In this document: one piece after another, positions 1 to 8,666 of the stretch
Layout of the letters: each line of letters opens with the position of its first letter
Position numbering within the stretch: the first letter of the stretch is position 1
Assembly: GCA_012520135.1 (NCBI GenBank)
Contig: JAAYOX010000392.1
Location: 1-17,570, forward strand
Length of the DNA stretch: 17,570 nucleotides
Origin: Clostridia bacterium
Lineage (GTDB): Bacteria; Bacillota; DULZ01
Direction of reading: 5' to 3'
Position numbers and translations under genes: made by a program
The notes under the pieces: model-generated
Database searches by the model: none
What the model saw: the letters and a program-made list of their open reading frames with translations, nothing else
Told to the model about the DNA's origin: nothing

Positions 1-1444
1 TATCTGCTGCCGTTTGCACAAACAGCAACCGGTCATCAACCAGCGGATTGGCCACACCACCGTTATTTGCCAATCCCCAGGAAGCAAAATGATTTTCGAG
101 GAAAAACTCCGGCGTAGGCAGACCGCTTTGCCAGTGAGCAAGAAAGAAACCGGTTTGCCCGTTTCTTACCGTTTCTTTGAAATCGGCCCGTGGCAGGCTC
201 TGCAGTTCAATTGGGATTCCGGCTTCTTCCAGCTGAATTTGAATGTCTTCAGCCAGTAACCTCCATTTATCTCCTTCAGGAATAGTCAGAGTCAACGGCT
301 GCTGCAAAATGCTTTCCCCTTCTTCATTCTGTAACAGCCGGTTGGCCTGTTGAGTATCGTACGTATATGCTACCCGGGGTGAGGCATCCTGCAACAAGGA
401 ACGGGGCAATAGGCTTTCTAAAGGTACTCCTTGGTTTTCTCCGGCTAAAACTCCTCTCTGGATAGACAAACTAACGGCTTGCCTGGCCAGAGGATTATCA
501 AAAGGTTTGAGTTTTGGATTGATACCCAGGTAATATAAGTCAGTTGCCGGGATTGGCAAAACACCTTTTTCAGGCAATTCCGGCTGGGTTAAGTCCCCTG
601 AAGTTATGACCACATCCAAATGACCGGCCTGAAAGTCAACTAAAATTGTATGCGGATCAGGATACTGGGAAAACTCCAGCCGGTCAATTTGGGCAGCCTC
701 CCCATGATACTGATCAAAAACCTGTAAGGTTACTTGATAGCCTCCAATCCATTCCACAATGGAAAATGGGCCGGTACCTGCCAGGACAACTACGGGAGAT
801 TGAAAAGTACCCGGCTCTCCATACTTTTCCCCCACTAACTGGACTACCTCCATGTCTACGATGGAGGCTTGGGGATGAGCCAATGCCAGCAAGAACTGCC
901 GGTAAGGACGCTCCAGGGTAACCTGGATTGTATAAGGATCGGTGATCTCCAATCCGCTAATCTGACCGGTTCTTCCCTCCAGGTAGTTGCGAGCACCTTG
1001 AACCACCATCAAAGCATTAGTAATCTCACCGGGTGCTCCCCTGGCGACAAGCCGTTGCCAGGAGAACCTTACATCCTCAGCGGTCAGTTCGCGCCCACTA
1101 TGAAACTTGATTCCTCTTCTCAAGCGAAAAATATAAGTCTGTCCATCAGGACTTACTTCCCAATGCTCGACTAACAGAGGAACCAATCTTTCCGTGTCCG
1201 CCTCCAAAGTAAAAAGAGTATCATATAATGTACGGGCGATCAGCATTTCCCCGTAGGTGGTAATTTCAACCGGATCTAAAGAGTAGATTTCTTCAGGCAT
1301 TCCTACTCTAAAATAAGTATAATCAACGGCGGCCGTCCCCTCTTCCGTCCTGGGTTCCGTTCCTTGTTGCCTGCAACCACCTGTAATTATTAGCACTGCT
1401 ACTAAAAATGTTATTATCCATAAATTACCACTCTCTCTAAACAC
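1..1444 (-). CDS. ABC transporter substrate-binding lipoprotein, SBP_bac_5 family (partial, 3' end outside window)
   Basis: This is an extracytoplasmic solute-binding protein of the oligopeptide/dipeptide/nickel ABC importer class, expected to be tethered to the outer face of the membrane. About 481 codons are visible; the frame is open to the window edge, so the C-terminus is missing. The GTG start follows GGAGG by 4 bases. A short hydrophobic signal segment ends in the lipobox ITGGC, whose Cys would be lipidated. The family signature follows: EHWEVSPDGQTYIFRLRRG, then IKFHSGRELTAEDVRFSW. Near the window edge GGVANPLVDDRL matches the late-domain Asn-Pro-x-Val-Asp region, so roughly the last 50 residues are lost. 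The substrate cannot be read from the sequence. It follows pncB on the same strand after a terminator, with only about 30 bases between the terminator and the start, so its own promoter is not obvious. The permease and ATPase genes are not in the window. Confidence 0.9.
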   Translation of the reverse strand, partial: MFRESGNLWIITFLVAVLIITGGCRQQGTEPRTEEGTAAVDYTYFRVGMPEEIYSLDPVEITTYGEMLIARTLYDTLFTLEADTERLVPLLVEHWEVSPDGQTYIFRLRRGIKFHSGRELTAEDVRFSWQRLVARGAPGEITNALMVVQGARNYLEGRTGQISGLEITDPYTIQVTLERPYRQFLLALAHPQASIVDMEVVQLVGEKYGEPGTFQSPVVVLAGTGPFSIVEWIGGYQVTLQVFDQYHGEAAQIDRLEFSQYPDPHTILVDFQAGHLDVVITSGDLTQPELPEKGVLPIPATDLYYLGINPKLKPFDNPLARQAVSLSIQRGVLAGENQGVPLESLLPRSLLQDASPRVAYTYDTQQANRLLQNEEGESILQQPLTLTIPEGDKWRLLAEDIQIQLEEAGIPIELQSLPRADFKETVRNGQTGFFLAHWQSGLPTPEFFLENHFASWGLANNGGVANPLVDDRLLFVQTAAD

Positions 1445-1475
1445 GGGTCCTCCATTCCTTCCCTGATTACTAATG

Positions 1476-1496
1476 AAAAAGACCGGTAATCCGGTC
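1476..1496 (-). terminator. Rho-independent terminator after pncB
   Basis: On the minus strand a perfect 6-base stem GACCGG/CCGGTC with loop ATTA is followed directly by TTTTT. It lies 6 bases after the pncB stop codon and closes the polA-to-pncB operon. The short stem could allow some read-through into the transporter lipoprotein gene that follows. Confidence 0.75.
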
Positions 1497-1501
1497 CCAT
1501 G

Positions 1502-2551
1502 CTATAAGATCCTCACTAAGCGGTCTGTTGGAGTAAGCCCCGGTAGCCTCCCCCTTTTTGCCACGGGTTTACCATTTATCATCTTTAAATCCATAGTCAT
1601 ATCAATGGGGGAAGCAGCTGAAATATAACTGCCTACACCAAAAGCAGATGCACCTGCTGCGCTTAACAGTTTAATCCTTTCCGGAGAAAGACCTCCCGAT
1701 ACAAAAATACCTACATGTTGGAAACCTTCGGCGTCTAAACGGAAACGGACCTCCTTCACCAACTCGGGAGTCACTCCCCCTCGTTCGCTGGGTGTATCCA
1801 AGCGAATTCCATCCAAGGCATCCTTTAACTCCCGGGCCAATCGCAGGGATTCTTCCGCTTCATCTTTAAAGGTATCTACCAGCATAATCCGCTTGGCATC
1901 GGGGGGCATCAATTGATGATATGCTTTAGCCACTTCCAGGGTATCCCCCACAATCAAAAAAACTGCATGGGGAACTGTGCCTTGAGGCGCTTTCCCTGCT
2001 AGTTTAGCCGCCAGAATACAACTGGCCCCATCAACACCGCCGACTAAAGCAGCTCTTTCCATCACCGGTGCTACCGAAGGATGAACATGACGGGCACCAA
2101 AACAAATTACCGGTTTATCCCCGGCAGCCTCTTTAGCCTCCCTGGCAGCTGTGGCCCAACCACTGGAACTGGCCAACATGCCCAAGAAAACGGTTTCGAA
2201 AGCCCCGAATTGATCATAAGGGCCTTTAATGCGCATGATCACCTCTTTTCGCTGGAAAGCAACACCTTCCGGCAAGGACCAAACTTCCACTTGTTTTCCC
2301 TGCAGGAGATTCTTTACTTCTTCTACACCGGACACAATACCGTCCCTACGTCCAAACACTTCCCCTACTACTTCCGTATCCGCTATACCTAAATCGGAAA
2401 GAATTTCCATAGTTCTAACAAAGTAAATATCGGTTGTAGCACCTGTTTCAATTTCTTCATGATCAGCCGAGAAAAACTTCCGGTCCGGCGCAATTTTAAG
2501 TGCATTTACTTGCTCTAGTGTAGTAATCTCTTTGCAGTTCAACCCTTCCAC
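1502..2551 (-). CDS. pncB: Nicotinate phosphoribosyltransferase (short form)
   Basis: The enzyme joins nicotinate to PRPP to give nicotinate mononucleotide, the entry step of NAD salvage in the cytoplasm. At 349 residues it is the short form seen in archaea and many clostridia rather than the roughly 490-residue Bacillus type. Family marks include GARHVHP (152-158), GGVDGAS (171-177), GTVPHA (191-196) with the active-site-type His195, LVDTF (224-228), LDTPSERGG (251-259), SGGL (285-288) and the phosphate-binding GVGSYI (305-310). It is the last gene of the polA operon, 3 bases after the transglycosylase stop. The GTG at 2551 has a ribosome site touching it; the in-frame TTG at 2542 sits 7 bases behind AGAGGT and may be the true start. 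A terminator follows. Confidence 0.93.
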   Translation of the reverse strand: MEGLNCKEITTLEQVNALKIAPDRKFFSADHEEIETGATTDIYFVRTMEILSDLGIADTEVVGEVFGRRDGIVSGVEEVKNLLQGKQVEVWSLPEGVAFQRKEVIMRIKGPYDQFGAFETVFLGMLASSSGWATAAREAKEAAGDKPVICFGARHVHPSVAPVMERAALVGGVDGASCILAAKLAGKAPQGTVPHAVFLIVGDTLEVAKAYHQLMPPDAKRIMLVDTFKDEAEESLRLARELKDALDGIRLDTPSERGGVTPELVKEVRFRLDAEGFQHVGIFVSGGLSPERIKLLSAAGASAFGVGSYISAASPIDMTMDLKMINGKPVAKRGRLPGLTPTDRLVRIL

Positions 2552-2554
2552 CTC

Positions 2555-3190
2555 TTAACTAAGCATCTTTACAGAACTCCTATTCGGTATTGTTCCCCAA
2601 AAACCTCCTTTTTCCGCGAAATTCGGATACCAGCCATAAATTCTTCGATAGGCATCATAGTCATCCAGCACCCGCTGAACGAAATCTCTGGTTTCATTAA
2701 AGGGAATATCGTTGATGCTTTTCAATTCCCCATTCCATTTTCCCTCAGCAAGCCATTGCTTAACATTATTAGGGCCTCCGTTATAGGCCGCCAGGGCAAG
2801 GGGTAAACTGCCGTCAAATTCCTTGATTAAACTGGCTAAATACCAACAGCCCAGCTTGGTATTGTATTCAACATCAAAAAGCTGTTCCTCCTTATATTCC
2901 TCACCCATCTGCCCGGCCACCCATTGAGCCGTGTCCGGCATCAGCTGCATCAGTCCTTTTGCTCCCCTGACTGATTGGGCTTTTGGACGGAACTTGCTTT
3001 CAACCCGAATCACCGCCATTGCCAAATAGGGATCCATTTCAACTGATTTTGCCTGGGCAAAAATAGTATCCCGGTAAGGCAGAGGATAAAACATCCGCCA
3101 AAACCAGGGCAAAAATAGAATCACTATGGCTCCGATCAGCAGCAGTACTATCCCTATCAAGCCGGATCTAAAGGCACCATGCTTAAACAC
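2555..3190 (-). CDS. Membrane-anchored lytic transglycosylase (SLT domain)
   Basis: This is a Slt70-type lytic murein transglycosylase that cleaves the MurNAc-GlcNAc bond of peptidoglycan, producing 1,6-anhydro ends. The 211 residues comprise an N-terminal membrane segment (about 9-30), which should leave the catalytic domain outside the cell, and a goose-lysozyme-like SLT domain (about 43-185). Visible family motifs are ESKF with catalytic Glu64, GLMQLMP (79-85), AYNGGP (135-140) and ETRDFVQRVL (166-175). GTG is the start: GGAGGG lies 5 bases upstream, inside the end of coaE, and the two genes overlap by 8 bases, which suggests coupled translation. Its place behind coaE is familiar in clostridial genomes (recalled, not checked here). 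Its job is probably wall remodelling in growth or sporulation; the sequence does not say which. Confidence 0.9.
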   Translation of the reverse strand: MFKHGAFRSGLIGIVLLLIGAIVILFLPWFWRMFYPLPYRDTIFAQAKSVEMDPYLAMAVIRVESKFRPKAQSVRGAKGLMQLMPDTAQWVAGQMGEEYKEEQLFDVEYNTKLGCWYLASLIKEFDGSLPLALAAYNGGPNNVKQWLAEGKWNGELKSINDIPFNETRDFVQRVLDDYDAYRRIYGWYPNFAEKGGFWGTIPNRSSVKMLS

Positions 3191-3800
3191 AGCTTCCCTC
3201 CAATAAGTTTTTTACCCGCTGCCATTCGCCTGCTACTTGCTGCCGTACTTCTTCCAAACCAGGATCGGTAGAAATTACTACCTGGCTGTAAGCCATACGT
3301 TCCTGGGCACTCATCTGGCTGTTAACTCTCATTAAGGCTGCATTATAATCTATCTGGTCCCTGGCCATCACTCTTTCAATCTGAACCTGGGTTGATACCG
3401 TTACCAGCCAGACCTCATCAACCATAGATACCATGCCTGCCTCAATTAATAAAGGGGCTTCGATCACTACCACGGCTTCAGGAGTATTCTTGCGTATCTC
3501 ATCCAGCTCATCTGCAATTTCAGCCTTGATCATGGGGTGGGTAATACTGTTGAGCAGTTCTCTTTTGGCGGCGTCTTTAAATATTTCCGCTCCCAGCGCC
3601 TTGCGGTTTAAACTCCCGTCAGCCAGCAGTACTTCAGGACCAAAGTGATTGACGATTTCTTGTAAGCCAACGCTGCCGGGCTCAACCACTTTCCTTGCCA
3701 CCTGATCAGCATCGATAACCAAGGCCCCCAATTCCTGTAACATGGCTGCTACAGTGCTTTTGCCGGTGCCAATACCGCCGGTTAAACCGATAATGTACAA
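3183..3800 (-). CDS. coaE: Dephospho-CoA kinase
   Basis: The product phosphorylates the 3'-hydroxyl of dephospho-CoA with ATP, the last step of CoA synthesis. The P-loop GLTGGIGTGKS stands at residues 5-15, as usual at the extreme N-terminus of this family, followed by DADQVARKVV and the RELLNSITHP helix. With the TTG at 3800 the protein has 205 residues, the normal family size. The frame stays open for another 39 codons upstream, but those residues run into mutM and have no family counterpart. The TTG is preferred because GGGGTGA lies 5 bases upstream. The start is 16 bases after the mutM stop and the 3' end overlaps the transglycosylase gene by 8 bases, so it is in the middle of the polA operon. 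Confidence 0.94.
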   Translation of the reverse strand: MYIIGLTGGIGTGKSTVAAMLQELGALVIDADQVARKVVEPGSVGLQEIVNHFGPEVLLADGSLNRKALGAEIFKDAAKRELLNSITHPMIKAEIADELDEIRKNTPEAVVVIEAPLLIEAGMVSMVDEVWLVTVSTQVQIERVMARDQIDYNAALMRVNSQMSAQERMAYSQVVISTDPGLEEVRQQVAGEWQRVKNLLEGSCV

Positions 3801-3816
3801 ACTACTCACCCCATAG

Positions 3817-4641
3817 TTATTGTTGACAATAAGGGCAAAAATAAGTGCCCCTTCCCTGCACTTTTGTCTTGGCAATAGGCTGCCCGCAAAGTTCACAAGC
3901 ATTACCTTTGCGGCCATATACCCTCAGCAATTCTTGAAATCCGCCCTGCCTGCCGTCCCCGTCAACATAGTTTCGAATGGAAGTACCCCGGTGAGTAATC
4001 CCTAAATTGAGCATTTTAACGACGGCTTGCTGCAGTACGGTTATTTGCTCTTGATTTAATTCGCCGGCTATGGTTTCCGGGTGAATTCTCGCCTCAAATA
4101 AGATCTCATCGGCATAGATGTTGCCTATACCGGCAATGATGGTTTGATCCAGCAGGACATTTTTAATGGAGCGATTTTTCTGATGGAGTTGCTCCGCCAG
4201 CCATTCGACTGTGAACTCCGGTGATAAAGGTTCCATTCCCAAAATGCTTAAGCCTTTATGAAATTTCAGCTCTCCTTGGGGAACAAGGTCAAAGGTACCG
4301 AATTTCCGCAGGTCCACATAGCGAAGCTCCTGCCCACCGGATAAAGAAAACACCAAATGAGTGTGTTTATCTACCGGTAGGGTTGGCTCCACATATAAGA
4401 GCTGACCGGTCATTCTAAGATGGACCACTAATGCCAGGTCCCCGGACAGGGAAAATATTAGGTACTTGCCCCTCCGGTTTATTTTTTGAAATGTATTTCC
4501 CCGCAACATTTCCCTGAGCAATTCCGGTTCCGGTTCTCTGATATTGCCACTATAATATATATCTATCTCAACTATTTTTTCGCCAATCAGCTTTTCAGCC
4601 AGCGACCGTTTAACTGTTTCCACTTCCGGTAATTCAGGCAT
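3817..4641 (-). CDS. mutM: Formamidopyrimidine-DNA glycosylase (Fpg/MutM)
   Basis: This is a bifunctional glycosylase/AP lyase that removes 8-oxoguanine and formamidopyrimidines from DNA. The 274-residue protein starts MPELPEVETV, so Pro2 (Schiff-base nucleophile) and Glu3 are in place after Met removal. Other family marks are the conserved Lys59 in RRGKY, the helix-two-turn-helix region around TIIAGIGNIYADEILFEA (167-184), and the C-terminal zinc finger with Cys249, Cys252, Cys269 and Cys272. The frame opens 25 codons further upstream, but the PELPE start is fixed by chemistry. The first codon lies in the end of polA with an 8-base overlap (ATGCCTGA), a coupled arrangement. Pairing of polA and mutM is common in Firmicutes and groups two base-excision repair functions. 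Confidence 0.97.
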   Translation of the reverse strand: MPELPEVETVKRSLAEKLIGEKIVEIDIYYSGNIREPEPELLREMLRGNTFQKINRRGKYLIFSLSGDLALVVHLRMTGQLLYVEPTLPVDKHTHLVFSLSGGQELRYVDLRKFGTFDLVPQGELKFHKGLSILGMEPLSPEFTVEWLAEQLHQKNRSIKNVLLDQTIIAGIGNIYADEILFEARIHPETIAGELNQEQITVLQQAVVKMLNLGITHRGTSIRNYVDGDGRQGGFQELLRVYGRKGNACELCGQPIAKTKVQGRGTYFCPYCQQ

Positions 4642-7306
4642 CCTGTCTCTCCCTCTCCATCGTCTCCATGTCATACCAATTCGGCCCCACCTTGATATCC
4701 ACTTCCAAGGGGACACTTAATTGAACCGCATTTTCCATGGCTCCTCGAATTAACTTGGCAGCCAGGGACAATTCCACTTCAGGCACTTCAAAAATCAACT
4801 CGTCATGGACTTGCAGGATCATTTCCGTTTCCATACCGTGAGCCACCAGCTGTTTTTCCACCTCAATCATGGCCAGCTTGATGATATCGGCGGCACTGCC
4901 CTGGATAGGGGTATTCATAGCTGTTCGTTCCCCAAAAGCCCTGATGTTACGGTTGGAACTGAATAAATCCGGTAAGTAACGCCTCCTGTTTAGCAGGGTT
5001 TTTACATAGCCCTTTTCCCGGGCTTCCAGAATTACCCCATCAATATATTGCTTTACTCCGGGATAACGGGCAAAATACAGGTCGATATACTTGCCGGCCT
5101 CCTTCCTGGTAATCCCTAAATCCCTGCTTAAGCCATAGTCACTGATGCCATATACAATACCAAAGTTGACTGCCTTGGCCTGCCGCCGCATTTGAGGAGT
5201 CACTTCTCCAATGTCTACTCCAAAAACTTCACTGGCAGTCCGGCTGTGAATATCCTGACCTTTCATAAAGGCGTCAATAAGGCCTGTATCTTGGGAAATA
5301 TGAGCCAAGACTCTTAATTCTATTTGGGAATAGTCGGCAGCCAAAATCAGCCTGCCGGCCTGGGAAGGAATAAAAGTTTTACGAATTAACCGCCCCTGTT
5401 CCAAACGAATAGGGATATTCTGCAAATTGGGCTCCTGGCTGCTGAGCCTACCGGTAGCCGTTACCGTCTGATTAAAGGTAGTGTGCACTTTCCCCGTTTC
5501 AGGATCCGCCAAAGACTTCAGACCCTCAATATAGGTGCCATGGAGCTTAACCAACTGCCGGTAGTGAAGTATATTGGCTACGATAGGATGACGCGGAGCC
5601 AACTCTTCCAAAACTTCAGCGTTAGTAGAGTAACCTGTCTTGGTCTTTTTTACAGGAGGTAATCCCAGTTTTTCAAAGAGAATAACTGCCAACTGCTTGG
5701 GAGAATTAATGTTAAAGGTCTCTCCTGCCAACAGGTAGATCTCTTCCGTCACCTGATGAATATTTTCCGTCAACTGCCTTCCCATTTCTTCCAATTGAGG
5801 TAAGTCCAGCTTCACTCCCCTAACTTCCATATCGGCCAGGATGGAGACCAAAGGAAGCTCAATCTGTTGATATAAATCCAGCATTTCCGTTTCCTTCAGC
5901 TTTTCCAGCAAGACATGATGGAGGCGCAGGATCATAGCCGCTTTCTCAGCCGCGGTAATAGCCGGCTTCTCATCTTCCACCAAAGGCAGATTAAGATGTT
6001 CCAAGACTATTTCCGCTAAACCCTGCTGGCCGGCACCGGGATTCAATAAATAAGCAGCCACCATGGTATCACCGGACAAATTAAGTGAAGAAAAACCCTT
6101 TTTACCAAAAAAGGCCAAGGCCATTTTGCCATCATGGATAACCCACTGCCGCCCATCATCCTTCTTCCCGGCACTATTAATTAAATCCATTATCTCATCT
6201 TGTTCGCCGGATTTTAGCACATAGCCGAAAGCCTCTTTCCCGGAGGCAACACCCACGGCTTTAAGGTTACCCTTAAGATAATGGGGGCCGTCAATGTGCA
6301 GTTCCAGAGCCAAAGTATCTTCCCCGGCCATCTGCTGCAAACAATCTTTAAAATCCTGAATAGTGTTTAATTCGCTGCTCTTATTCTCCGGCACCTTTTC
6401 ATCATGACCGGTTTCCGGTTGTATCACTTTCATCTCTTCCAAAAGCCCGGCCACCAGGCTGTTGAATTCCAGTTCTTTGTACTGTTCCAGCAAAGCAGGA
6501 TAATCCGGTGACCGGTAGAGACAGTCATCGAAGCAAAATTCCAACGGTGCATCACAATCAATCGTTGCCAGTTCTTTACTTAGTAACGCCTGTTCTTTGT
6601 AAGTATTCAGATTTTCCCTAAGTTTAGGCCCTTTAAGTTGATCTATATTGGCTAAAACGTTGTCCAGGTCACCATATTCTTTAATCAGTTTTACCGCTGT
6701 TTTTTCACCGATGCCGGGCACTCCGGGAATATTATCGGAGCTGTCGCCCATCAAACCTTTGACGTCAATTAACTGGCGGGGTTGAAGACCATATTGTTCC
6801 TGAATTTTACCTAAGTCGTAAGTATCGATTTGGCTGATACCTTTTCGGGTCAGAAGAACCTTGGTCTGATTGGACACTAATTGCAAAGCGTCTCTGTCCC
6901 CGGTTAAAATAAAGACTTCCAAGCCTAATTCCTCTGCTTTTTTAGCTAAAGTACCGATCAAATCATCCGCTTCATAGTTATCCAACTCATAACTGGGAAT
7001 GCGCAAAGCTGCCAGTAAATCCCTAATCAAATTAAATTGGGGTATTAATTCCGGAGGTGTTGCCTTTCTGTGTCCTTTATAATCTTGGTATTTTTCAGTT
7101 CTAAAGGTAACCCGGCCTTTATCAAAAGCTACACTTATATAATCCACCTGCTCATTGGCCAGTATCTTCAGTAGCATGGTCAAAAAACCGTAGGCAGCGT
7201 TAGTATATACCCCTTTGCGATTGGTCAATAAGGGAAGCGCATAAAAAGCCCGGTGGGCCAGGCTGCTACCGTCAATAATCAGAAACCGTTTTCCTTGATA
7301 GGTCAA
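4634..7306 (-). CDS. polA: DNA polymerase I, with degenerate 3'-5' exonuclease domain
   Basis: PolA fills gaps in excision repair and removes RNA primers during lagging-strand synthesis. The TTG at 7306 is chosen because AAGGAGG stands 7 bases upstream; it gives 890 residues. Order: 5' nuclease (about 1-270) with NYEADDLIG and TGDRD; an exonuclease-like domain (about 315-470); and the polymerase domain with motif A AADYSQIELR (Asp658), motif B RRQAKAVNFGIVYG (707-720) and motif C QVHDE (Asp835). The exonuclease-like part lacks the metal-binding acids: LELHID replaces the E. coli DTE motif, HDGKMAL has Ala in place of Asp424, and AEKAAM stands where AEDADV with Asp501 is expected. Proofreading is therefore probably absent, as in Taq and Bacillus stearothermophilus PolA. 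First gene of a five-gene operon. Confidence 0.97.
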   Translation of the reverse strand: MTYQGKRFLIIDGSSLAHRAFYALPLLTNRKGVYTNAAYGFLTMLLKILANEQVDYISVAFDKGRVTFRTEKYQDYKGHRKATPPELIPQFNLIRDLLAALRIPSYELDNYEADDLIGTLAKKAEELGLEVFILTGDRDALQLVSNQTKVLLTRKGISQIDTYDLGKIQEQYGLQPRQLIDVKGLMGDSSDNIPGVPGIGEKTAVKLIKEYGDLDNVLANIDQLKGPKLRENLNTYKEQALLSKELATIDCDAPLEFCFDDCLYRSPDYPALLEQYKELEFNSLVAGLLEEMKVIQPETGHDEKVPENKSSELNTIQDFKDCLQQMAGEDTLALELHIDGPHYLKGNLKAVGVASGKEAFGYVLKSGEQDEIMDLINSAGKKDDGRQWVIHDGKMALAFFGKKGFSSLNLSGDTMVAAYLLNPGAGQQGLAEIVLEHLNLPLVEDEKPAITAAEKAAMILRLHHVLLEKLKETEMLDLYQQIELPLVSILADMEVRGVKLDLPQLEEMGRQLTENIHQVTEEIYLLAGETFNINSPKQLAVILFEKLGLPPVKKTKTGYSTNAEVLEELAPRHPIVANILHYRQLVKLHGTYIEGLKSLADPETGKVHTTFNQTVTATGRLSSQEPNLQNIPIRLEQGRLIRKTFIPSQAGRLILAADYSQIELRVLAHISQDTGLIDAFMKGQDIHSRTASEVFGVDIGEVTPQMRRQAKAVNFGIVYGISDYGLSRDLGITRKEAGKYIDLYFARYPGVKQYIDGVILEAREKGYVKTLLNRRRYLPDLFSSNRNIRAFGERTAMNTPIQGSAADIIKLAMIEVEKQLVAHGMETEMILQVHDELIFEVPEVELSLAAKLIRGAMENAVQLSVPLEVDIKVGPNWYDMETMERERQDA

Positions 7307-7342
7307 GCTAAATCCTCCTTGCTTCCTAATAAAATTCATACC

Positions 7343-7389
7343 AAAAATAAAAATTCGGTATGCAAGATTTGATCTCCTGCATACCAAAT
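7343..7389 (-). terminator. Terminator-like hairpin between the anti-sigma gene and polA
   Basis: On the minus strand GGTATGCA (7385-7378) and TGCATACC (7364-7357) form a perfect 8-base stem around a 13-base loop, with three more pairs after one mismatch. A T-rich tail (TTTTTATTTTT) follows. The position, 22 bases after the anti-sigma stop, fits a terminator. The stem is AT-rich and the loop large, so it may be leaky. A third GGTATG copy just downstream (7342-7337, minus strand) could pair with the second arm instead. Confidence 0.6.
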
Positions 7390-7410
7390 ACCAGTCGTCA
7401 ATTAATTACT

Positions 7411-8652
7411 TTATTTTTCCAGTATCAGTTTGATGCAAGTGAGGCCGTATTCCGCTTCCAACTGCCGGAGCTGAGCTGTAATCTCCTTTACCTCTTCTAT
7501 TACTTTAGTCAGCTCACTGTGCCACACCTTAACGTTTTCAGGCGAACCGCCGTTATTAATCAGTGCCCTTAACTCAATCTGTTGCTGTTCCAATTCTCTG
7601 CTATCGTCAATCAAAGCGGATATCTGCCGGTACAGATCCGGATTTGAGACCTCTTCACTGGTAACGAGTCCTAAGCCTTCCAGTTCTTCTTTAACCGTCC
7701 CTTGTTGAGAAATAGGGACGAAGACTTCTATTGAAATCATTTCAGCTGTTTCCTCAGTTAAAACTTTCAACTCATAGACTTGGGCTATTCTCTCTATGGC
7801 TTTGTGGGTTTGGGAAAGATCCTGGGTTTTTATCCTCAGTTCCATCTGTAGACCCTCTCCAACAGGAACGGTGCTCATCATTGCTGCCCTGTGCATAGAC
7901 GCATCAATACTGTCGCCGCGTCCGGCGGTGCTTTCTTGCTCCGGTTCAATGGCGGCAATCGAGATTTCTTCCGTATTAGCACTTTTTTCTCTTGCTTCAG
8001 GAGGTAACTGCTCCGGGGCAAACCTTCTAAAACCAATTAAACCTTCATCTTCGGCCTCTTTACTCTCCACTGCCAAATCATCCCTAAACTCTTGGGCCCC
8101 TACGCCGGTCTCACCGCTAGGTTCGCCCATATCCATAGGCAAAGGCTCCTCAGGAACTGCTGAAAATGCTTCAGGTGGCGCAGCATCCCCTTCCGGCATA
8201 GCCAAACTGAAAGGTTGTACAGACAGGTCGTCCTGAACCGCATCAGTTTCCGGGGCTTCAGCCGCTTCAAGTGCAATCTGCTGGGTTCCGGCAGAATCCG
8301 CGGGGAATTTGGCCAAGCCCCCGTCAAAGAGTAAACTCCATGATCCCACCAGCAATAAAAGCCCGGCAGCCACGGCACCAAAAGAATACCATTTAATTTT
8401 TTTAATTTTAGAGACAGGACTATGAACAGTGTCATCACGCAATCTCTCTATAACCCGCTCCTTCATTTCCGGAGGGGGATCAATATCATTCAAGGAGCGC
8501 ATGATTGCAGCCGTTATTTTTAATTCCATGTATTCCTTATTGCATGCCTGGCATGTTTGCAAATGGTGATAAATTTTTCGCCCTTCATCTGCAGGCAATT
8601 CATCATCAATATACGCCGACAGATTATCTTGGACAATTTCGCAATCAATCAT
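7411..8652 (-). CDS. Zinc-finger anti-sigma factor with DUF4349-like C-terminal domain
   Basis: This probable membrane-bound anti-sigma factor would hold the ECF sigma factor encoded just upstream. The ATG at 8652 is preferred over the GTG at 8670 because GGGAGGG lies 6 bases before it; this gives 413 residues. A zf-HC2 anti-sigma domain at the N-terminus carries H-x3-C-x2-C at His30, Cys34 and Cys37. One membrane segment follows at about 88-109. Next is a long acidic, Pro/Ala/Glu-rich low-complexity linker (about 110-270). The C-terminal part (about 275-413) resembles DUF4349, with beta-strand sequence ELRIKTQDLSQTHKAIERIA and a probable coiled coil at about 340-390. The linker and C-terminus should lie outside the cell and may sense the envelope state; that is inference. 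The gap to the sigma gene is 14 bases, so the two are cotranscribed. Confidence 0.87.
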   Translation of the reverse strand: MIDCEIVQDNLSAYIDDELPADEGRKIYHHLQTCQACNKEYMELKITAAIMRSLNDIDPPPEMKERVIERLRDDTVHSPVSKIKKIKWYSFGAVAAGLLLLVGSWSLLFDGGLAKFPADSAGTQQIALEAAEAPETDAVQDDLSVQPFSLAMPEGDAAPPEAFSAVPEEPLPMDMGEPSGETGVGAQEFRDDLAVESKEAEDEGLIGFRRFAPEQLPPEAREKSANTEEISIAAIEPEQESTAGRGDSIDASMHRAAMMSTVPVGEGLQMELRIKTQDLSQTHKAIERIAQVYELKVLTEETAEMISIEVFVPISQQGTVKEELEGLGLVTSEEVSNPDLYRQISALIDDSRELEQQQIELRALINNGGSPENVKVWHSELTKVIEEVKEITAQLRQLEAEYGLTCIKLILEK

Positions 8653-8666
8653 GCTTCTCCCTCCCT

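Noticed and set aside
14..1174. Three plus-strand open frames opposite the transporter lipoprotein
   Set aside because: The minus-strand frame is continuous for 481 codons with lipobox and family motifs; the plus-strand frames are its shadows.
7796..8438. Open frames of 146 codons (plus) and 112 codons (minus) inside the anti-sigma gene
   Set aside because: They lie over the low-complexity linker of a gene with clear family domains, have no ribosome site of note and show compositionally biased, meaningless translations.
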